64,000 nucleotides of DNA. Origin: Bdellovibrionia bacterium. GTDB taxonomy: Bacteria; Bdellovibrionota; Bdellovibrionia; Bdellovibrionales; JAGQZY01. Of this stretch, positions 58,721 through 64,000 are shown in pieces; position 1 is the stretch's first letter; each line of letters starts with the position of its first letter. The DNA is taken from assembly GCA_030427805.1 (NCBI GenBank), contig JAUICP010000004.1, forward strand, positions 248,001 to 312,000. The letters are read 5' to 3'. Position numbers and translations under genes: made by a program. A model generated the notes under the pieces. The model searched no databases. It was not told the origin of the DNA and saw only the letters and a program-made list of their open reading frames with translations.

Positions 58721-60730
58721 TTAATGCTTATGACCTAACTGAATGAGCTGCTCAATAAAGTGACGAAAGCCCTGACGCACGAAAGAAAGGAGGATCAACA
58801 GGGCCAGAACAACCGAGGCTATTTCCTGCGCCAAAGAGGAGTGTTCCATCATTTCGCTTGGCGTGACCTTCTCGATCGGAACGGCCATAAAATCGATGAA
58901 AAGTCCCATTCCAATAGCTATGAGTAATACACCAAACCCAAAGAGGATTGCAAATTTTTTGCCGTGAAGCTTATTTAAAATTCCAAAGGTACTGATATTA
59001 GTAGCAGGTCCCGCCAGCAAAAAGGCGATAATTGCTCCCGTACTCACTCCCTTAGACAGTAAAATTGCCGCCAAAGGAGTTGCCCCCGAGGCACAAACAT
59101 AAAGCGGTATACCAATAACAGAAAACACCAGAACCTGCTGCACTGAACTCCAGCCGCTAAAGAAATCATAAGAAATGAAATTCTCAAGAACCGCAGCAAC
59201 AACGAGTCCCACAAGAATCCACGGAATCGTATGATCCAAAAGATCTTTAAAGCCATAGTTAAGTCCCATTCTAAATTTCTCTTTAAAAGAAATTTTTGGT
59301 TCCTCTGCTCTCGAAAAATTCTGATTTTTCTTTGCTTTAAACAGGTAACTAAAAAGAACTCCGACTAAGAGGGCGAGTACGAAGGCAGCAATTATTCTTA
59401 TGAAGGTGACGTCGGGACCTAGAAGTGCAAACGAAAGAAAGATAGCATCGAGCCCGATCTCGGGTGTCGCAATGAGAAAGGCCACCGCAGCCGACACTGG
59501 CGCACCTTTTTGAATGAGCGACTGATAAAGTGGCAGGACCCCACAAGAACAAATGGGTAAAGGTAAGCCAAAGGCGACGCCTTTAGATGTTTGCGCGAGC
59601 CGATTGCCACGACCGAGCCAACGCATGTGCCCTGGTTTTATAAAACTTGTCATCAGGCCCGCAAAACTAAATGCTAATAACAAGGGGATCGAACTCTCTT
59701 TAAACAGCAGCCAAAAGGTATTTCCCACTTTTAAAAAACTCGCCTTAGCTTCAGGTTCAAGAAAGTAGAATACCTCAACAAGTATGAGAAAAATGACTAG
59801 CAAAGCCCCGTAGGACGAAAAACTCACATCAGAAAAGTAAGAGGCAATAGAGTTTTTAAAACCCAAACGCTCTTTAAGACGATTCCCACGGTTGAGCTTA
59901 TAATCCACCGAAGTTTCACTATGGTCCTCGCTCGAATGACTATGGGTATGAAGATGACTATGCTCACCTTGGTGTATGTGTTCGTGGGAATGACCATGAT
60001 GATGGCCGCCCTGCTCACTATGATCATGGTCACAACCACTTCCCCCCAGGCCTGCAAAATGGTGATGGGTACAATGATCATGATGGTCACTACCCGCCAG
60101 AACGCTCCCGTGGCTTACGATGTGAAGTAAATTACCGGCTACAAAAACTTCAATTAACAAAAGAAGATCAAATTCATTGTGACCGTGAACGTGATCGTGC
60201 CCTTGAAAGTATCCTGCAAGAAAAAAGCCCGCCGTGGTTCCTAGAATCAACAAGAGTATAGCGCCCAAACTGTATAAACGTCCTCGCTTGCGATTAATAA
60301 AGAAATTTATAATTATAATTCCGACGCCGAGTCGATGGAGTATGACTGAAAGCCCCATGTTAATGGAGTGACCATGGTCGCTCGAGGCAAGAACAGCCCC
60401 TTCGGCAAAGACGTGGACGGCAAAACCCAGGGTAATCATCACCCAAAAAGCAAATGAAAGTCCTTTGCTATCTTTGATGCCAAAACGGTCCTGTAATATC
60501 TGTGGACAGAAAGGGAACCAAAGTCCCACGATAAAGAACAACAGGGCATAGTATGCCTCAGTTTCGACGACCTCGGGCAGAATATGTAGAAAGCAAAAAG
60601 ATAAGATGGCAGCAAAGACAAGACCATCAAAAAACATGGATACTTTGCGACTCTTTCCAGACAAACGCAAAACCAAGGGCCCCAACAAAAAGGCCAAATT
60701 CGCAGCAACCAATGTAACAAGAGAAATCAT
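58721..60730 (-). CDS. ZIP-like metal transporter domain fused via His-rich linker to ArsP/SO_0444-type permease
   Basis: ZIP-like HVFAEGAVLA and LHRLGVG; linker HHFAGLGGSGCDHDHSEQGGHHHGHSHEHIHQGEHSHLHTHSH; permease GLPLPICSCGVLPLYQSLIQKGAPVSAAVAFLIATPEIGLDA. Confidence 0.85.
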   Translation of the reverse strand: MISLVTLVAANLAFLLGPLVLRLSGKSRKVSMFFDGLVFAAILSFCFLHILPEVVETEAYYALLFFIVGLWFPFCPQILQDRFGIKDSKGLSFAFWVMITLGFAVHVFAEGAVLASSDHGHSINMGLSVILHRLGVGIIIINFFINRKRGRLYSLGAILLLILGTTAGFFLAGYFQGHDHVHGHNEFDLLLLIEVFVAGNLLHIVSHGSVLAGSDHHDHCTHHHFAGLGGSGCDHDHSEQGGHHHGHSHEHIHQGEHSHLHTHSHSSEDHSETSVDYKLNRGNRLKERLGFKNSIASYFSDVSFSSYGALLVIFLILVEVFYFLEPEAKASFLKVGNTFWLLFKESSIPLLLAFSFAGLMTSFIKPGHMRWLGRGNRLAQTSKGVAFGLPLPICSCGVLPLYQSLIQKGAPVSAAVAFLIATPEIGLDAIFLSFALLGPDVTFIRIIAAFVLALLVGVLFSYLFKAKKNQNFSRAEEPKISFKEKFRMGLNYGFKDLLDHTIPWILVGLVVAAVLENFISYDFFSGWSSVQQVLVFSVIGIPLYVCASGATPLAAILLSKGVSTGAIIAFLLAGPATNISTFGILNKLHGKKFAILFGFGVLLIAIGMGLFIDFMAVPIEKVTPSEMMEHSSLAQEIASVVLALLILLSFVRQGFRHFIEQLIQLGHKH

Positions 60731-61035
60731 ACCGTTGGCCGAACCTTTGAATGATTTTCGATCAGGTTACTGTCAAATAAAATTGTGTACCATAAATCGC
60801 CAATGATATTTTCAAACCTCAAAGTTTTGACGCTCGATACTTCATTGAACGGTCCTAGAAACTGTTTCATAGAGTTCGCTAGACTACGTCAAAAACTAAC
60901 TAAAGTGCAAACGGTTCCTTGGTTATTGTAAGAGATTACATCTCTAAATAGGCCACTCAGTAAATAGGTTAGGCTTGAATTCAGATCAAAAGTGGCCTCG
61001 CGCTTGATGCAACGCAAACTTTCCCCTTTTATTGC

Positions 61036-61846
61036 CTAAAATGCGGCATCCACCCCGAAAACTAATGTATTTTCTTTTACCTGGTGGCCATAGGTTCTAT
61101 CGAGGGTGTCTCGGTCGATATCGAGCCAATCAATGTTTACTTCAAAAAGAAGTTTAGCGTTTCGAGCCAAGTAGTAAGAGGCCGATAAGGTTGTCGTGTT
61201 AATTTCAATTCCTCTGAATATGCTATCCGAATCGCTAAAATCCCCGTTATCAGCATAGTTTTGCAAAAACGAGAACGCCCACTCTTGGCTGTGAATATAG
61301 TCGACTCCTATAAAACCTCCGACCCAAGAGAAATTCTTATCCGGTTGAGAGGCGTCGAACCCTTTCCAGGTATTTGAAAGAACCTGAATAAATACATCTA
61401 ATTTCGACGTGATATCCCTAGCTAAATCAAACCCAACGATGTCTTTGTCCACTAGTAAGGTGGTCAGTTAATGGAGCACTGGACAACAACTTAATTAAAT
61501 AAGGAGCCTGGATATCAAAATCACTCTCCTGAGTAACCGCACCTGTTGTCTGATCATAGTTCTTAAAGTCGTCGCGCCCTTGAAGGAAGGCCTGAAAGCG
61601 CATTGCCAAAGCCGGTGAATCCTGAAGCCAAAGCTGGTGGTCGCCAATATCTTTTTTAGCACTGGACTTCCGATTACCAAATCTAAAGTTATTGTCGGCG
61701 AAACTCCTACCGCTCGCATTTAATTTCGGGAAGGCACTGTGACAGGCTGTACAGCTGACATTGTAGGTTCTCGCGAAAACTGGAATGGCCTCACTTAAAG
61801 CAGGAGTTAAAAAAAGAATGACAACGACACTCGCAAGTATTTTTAT
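61036..61846 (-). pseudogene. Degenerate gene for exported c-type haem (CxxCH) outer-membrane-like protein
   Basis: Frame 61846-61427 encodes signal peptide + YNVSCTACHSAFPKLNASG but no ATG/GTG/TTG start; frame changes near 61440 to 61452-61036 (LDVFIQVLSNTW...FGVDAAF). Confidence 0.7.
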
Positions 61847-62042
61847 AGTAGCCCTCCCATGACAGCTTTGGGATAGTTCAAAAATTCCATATTATCTATG
61901 AAAAAAAGTATTTTGGAACGGCCAATCAAAAATTCAAATTCTAAGGTTCGATAAACTTATAAAACTATTTGAGAAAAAGAGTCCCTGAACCGACTCACTG
62001 AATCTGATTAAAGGTCACCAGCCAAAAGGGACAAGGTTTTCA

Positions 62043-62900
62043 CTAAAGATACTCAACATCGGCAAAAGTGAGCTTAATTTGCGGGTCATAACTGACGTGA
62101 TAGCGATCACGAATTTGTTCGCGAATCTGCTTTTTTAAGGATTCCCGATCGGGTGCTTCGACGGAGATTCTCTCGAACTTTTCGTAAGCCCGGTGGCGAC
62201 CATCGGGAAAGACTTGAACGTCAAAGTACAGCTGATCTTTGACCGGGTGGCCTGACCAGTTATAAATAAAAAGCCAAAACATGGCAGCTGCTACAATAAT
62301 GGCAATATGAAAAATTTCATGGGGTCCGAGGACTCCAGGGATAATTACGGGCCAACGAGCAAAATCAATAATTGCTCCAAAAGAGTAAAGTAGAGCCCCG
62401 TAAAGCATGAGCCTTAGGCTTTCGTGGGAGAATTTTCTGTAGAGGTGAAACATACTAAAGAGTCCGCTCCAGCCTAGGGTTAGAAACAATAGCAGACTCA
62501 ACCACTCTGGGAAATCGTGAAAGTAAATGACCTGAAAGACCAGCCCGTTTATTGCTAAGATCCATACGGCTGATAAAACACCCCAACGCCAAGGGCCGCG
62601 AAACAATATAACATGAATGGGCGTAAATGTTCCAGCGATCATGACCCAAATTCCTGCGTAATCAAGGCGCTGCAGGACTGCTCTTGCCTCACCCTCTTCT
62701 TCGAGGAGGTGAAAAACACCACTCATTGAAAATAAAAAAACCATGCAGAAGGTATAAACCATCAACGAAATAAGGCGCGACCGACTGCCCCGCCCGCGGC
62801 CCGCTAGAAAGAAGCCGGCCACCAGTGCAGTGCCCGCAGCCAGAAGATGGGTAATGCTGCTAAGGGGTTCGTAAAATCCAAGAAAGGCGATAGTTTCCAT
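62043..62900 (-). CDS. Hemolysin III / PAQR-like membrane protein
   Basis: EPLSSITHLLAAGTALVAG, MSGVFHLLEEEGEARAVLQRLDYAGIWVMIAGTFTPI, GPHEIFHIAIIVAA. Confidence 0.88.
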   Translation of the reverse strand: METIAFLGFYEPLSSITHLLAAGTALVAGFFLAGRGRGSRSRLISLMVYTFCMVFLFSMSGVFHLLEEEGEARAVLQRLDYAGIWVMIAGTFTPIHVILFRGPWRWGVLSAVWILAINGLVFQVIYFHDFPEWLSLLLFLTLGWSGLFSMFHLYRKFSHESLRLMLYGALLYSFGAIIDFARWPVIIPGVLGPHEIFHIAIIVAAAMFWLFIYNWSGHPVKDQLYFDVQVFPDGRHRAYEKFERISVEAPDRESLKKQIREQIRDRYHVSYDPQIKLTFADVEYL

Positions 62901-62930
62901 GGCCTTAATCTATTCTATCCAATGGGCCAT

Positions 62931-63218
62931 TTAAAGCTTTTTCTTGTATACTACAGCACGGAGGCTCCAGTCGTTTTTCTCGTAGAAGTTCTTTCCCCTT
63001 GTGTTATCCACACCCGTGCAAAGCCTAATTTTCGAACAGCCATTGCTTGCTGCGATTTCATGGGCTCGCTCGAGTAAAATGGAGCCCAAGCCTTTAGAAC
63101 GCTGATCTGAAGCTATAACGAGGTCATCTACGTAGAGGTGTTTGCCGTGAACAAAGTCTGAAAGGATACGGGGATATAATTTCGCGTATTTCCACAGAAC
63201 CTCCTGGAGGATTGAATA
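62931..63218 (-). pseudogene. N-terminally truncated GNAT acetyltransferase relic
   Basis: Minus-strand frame ...HGKHLYVDDLVIASDQRSKGLGSILLERAHEIAASNGCSKIRLCTGVDNTRGKNFYEKNDWSLRAVVYKKKL; no start codon in the open stretch. Confidence 0.65.
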
Positions 63219-63234
63219 CTATGAAGGAAAGCTC

Positions 63235-63999
63235 TCACCTTTTTAACTCAATAGCTACTGGGCAGTGATCAGAACCCAGAACCTCGGGCTGATTATAACT
63301 TTTTTTAAGGCGGTCCTTGGCCTCTTCATTCATCATAAAGTAATCAAGACGCCACCCTACATTGCGTTCACGAATGCCGGGACGATAACTCCACCACGTA
63401 TAATGCCCGCCTTCGGGTTCGAACTGCCTAAACGTATCAAAGTAACCAGCCTCAATAAATTCAGTCATCCAGGCCCGTTCCTCCGGCAGAAAGCCCGCAT
63501 TTTTCTTATTCGTCTTTGGGTTTTTAAGATCAATTTCTTGGTGTGCAATATTCCAATCGGCACACATGACAAGATTTTCACCCTGATCGCGAAGCTTATT
63601 CATTTCTCTTAAAAACTTCTTACAGAATTTAATCTTTAACGGCAGGCGCGAGTGATCCCTTTTACTATTCGGAAAGTAGGAATTCACAACTGTAAACTTT
63701 GGGTACTTAGCGATAATCACTCGACCTTCTCGGTCTAATTCCTTAACACCAATTCCGTATTTGACCTCTAAGGGTTCTTTTTTTGAAAATATAGCCGTAC
63801 CACTGTAACCGCGCTTTTCTGCCGGATTCCAAAGCGCATGATATTTGAGAGGATTGCGGAAGTTCTCATCGACTTGTTCGGGAGTGGCTTTTATTTCTTG
63901 TAAGCAAACAATATCGGCCTTTTCTTTTTCAAACCAATCCAAGAAACCATTGCGACCACAAGCCCTAATTCCATTAACGTTCCAACTGAGTAACTTCAT
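63235..63999 (-). CDS. xthA: Exodeoxyribonuclease III
   Basis: MKLLSWNVNGIRACGRNGF, IVCLQEIKA, CADWNIAHQEIDL, WRLDYFM, GSDHCPVAIEL. Confidence 0.93.
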   Translation of the reverse strand: MKLLSWNVNGIRACGRNGFLDWFEKEKADIVCLQEIKATPEQVDENFRNPLKYHALWNPAEKRGYSGTAIFSKKEPLEVKYGIGVKELDREGRVIIAKYPKFTVVNSYFPNSKRDHSRLPLKIKFCKKFLREMNKLRDQGENLVMCADWNIAHQEIDLKNPKTNKKNAGFLPEERAWMTEFIEAGYFDTFRQFEPEGGHYTWWSYRPGIRERNVGWRLDYFMMNEEAKDRLKKSYNQPEVLGSDHCPVAIELKR

Positions 64000-64000
64000 A

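Overview
The window appears to span an integrated conjugative element, with its recombination module near 31.3-33 kb, followed by ordinary-looking chromosome of what is probably a Bdellovibrionota-like or related deltaproteobacterial-grade bacterium (taxonomy inferred). (1) 0-10.7 kb: copper/heavy-metal cargo. A Cu P1B-ATPase diverges from a CueR/MerR regulator, each with a recognisable ACCTTCC-N7-GGAAGGT-type box. There is also a multicopper oxidase apparently fused to a CopB-like outer-membrane domain, and a CzcA-type RND pump with a TolC-like protein but no obvious full-length adaptor. (2) 10.8-20 kb: a 1736-aa STAND/AAA-type NTPase with a nuclease-like N-terminus lies directly downstream of, and co-oriented with, a sigma54 response regulator, a cupin and a sensor kinase. 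(3) 20.8-32.8 kb: a compact T4SS/conjugation module (VirB2/3/4/5/6/9/10-like, VirD4-like), a Replic_Relax-like candidate relaxase, a strongly structured nested-inverted-repeat region (candidate oriT), an excisionase-like protein and a tyrosine recombinase. (4) 32.8-37.8 kb: unusual structured repeats beyond the integrase, including a potential pseudoknot, 40-bp and 38-bp GTTAAC-centred palindromes, tRNA-3'-end-like CCCCG(CCA)TTTATT boxes, and a Shine-Dalgarno-sequestering hairpin before a four-helix-bundle gene. (5) 37.8-64 kb: DEAD-box helicase, ABC-F, sialidase-like, GH10 xylanase-like multidomain protein, collagen-like and PT-repeat surface proteins, CPA2 antiporter, ZIP-permease fusion, several gene relics, HlyIII, ExoIII. 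All family calls come from reading motifs in the translations; no database search was run.
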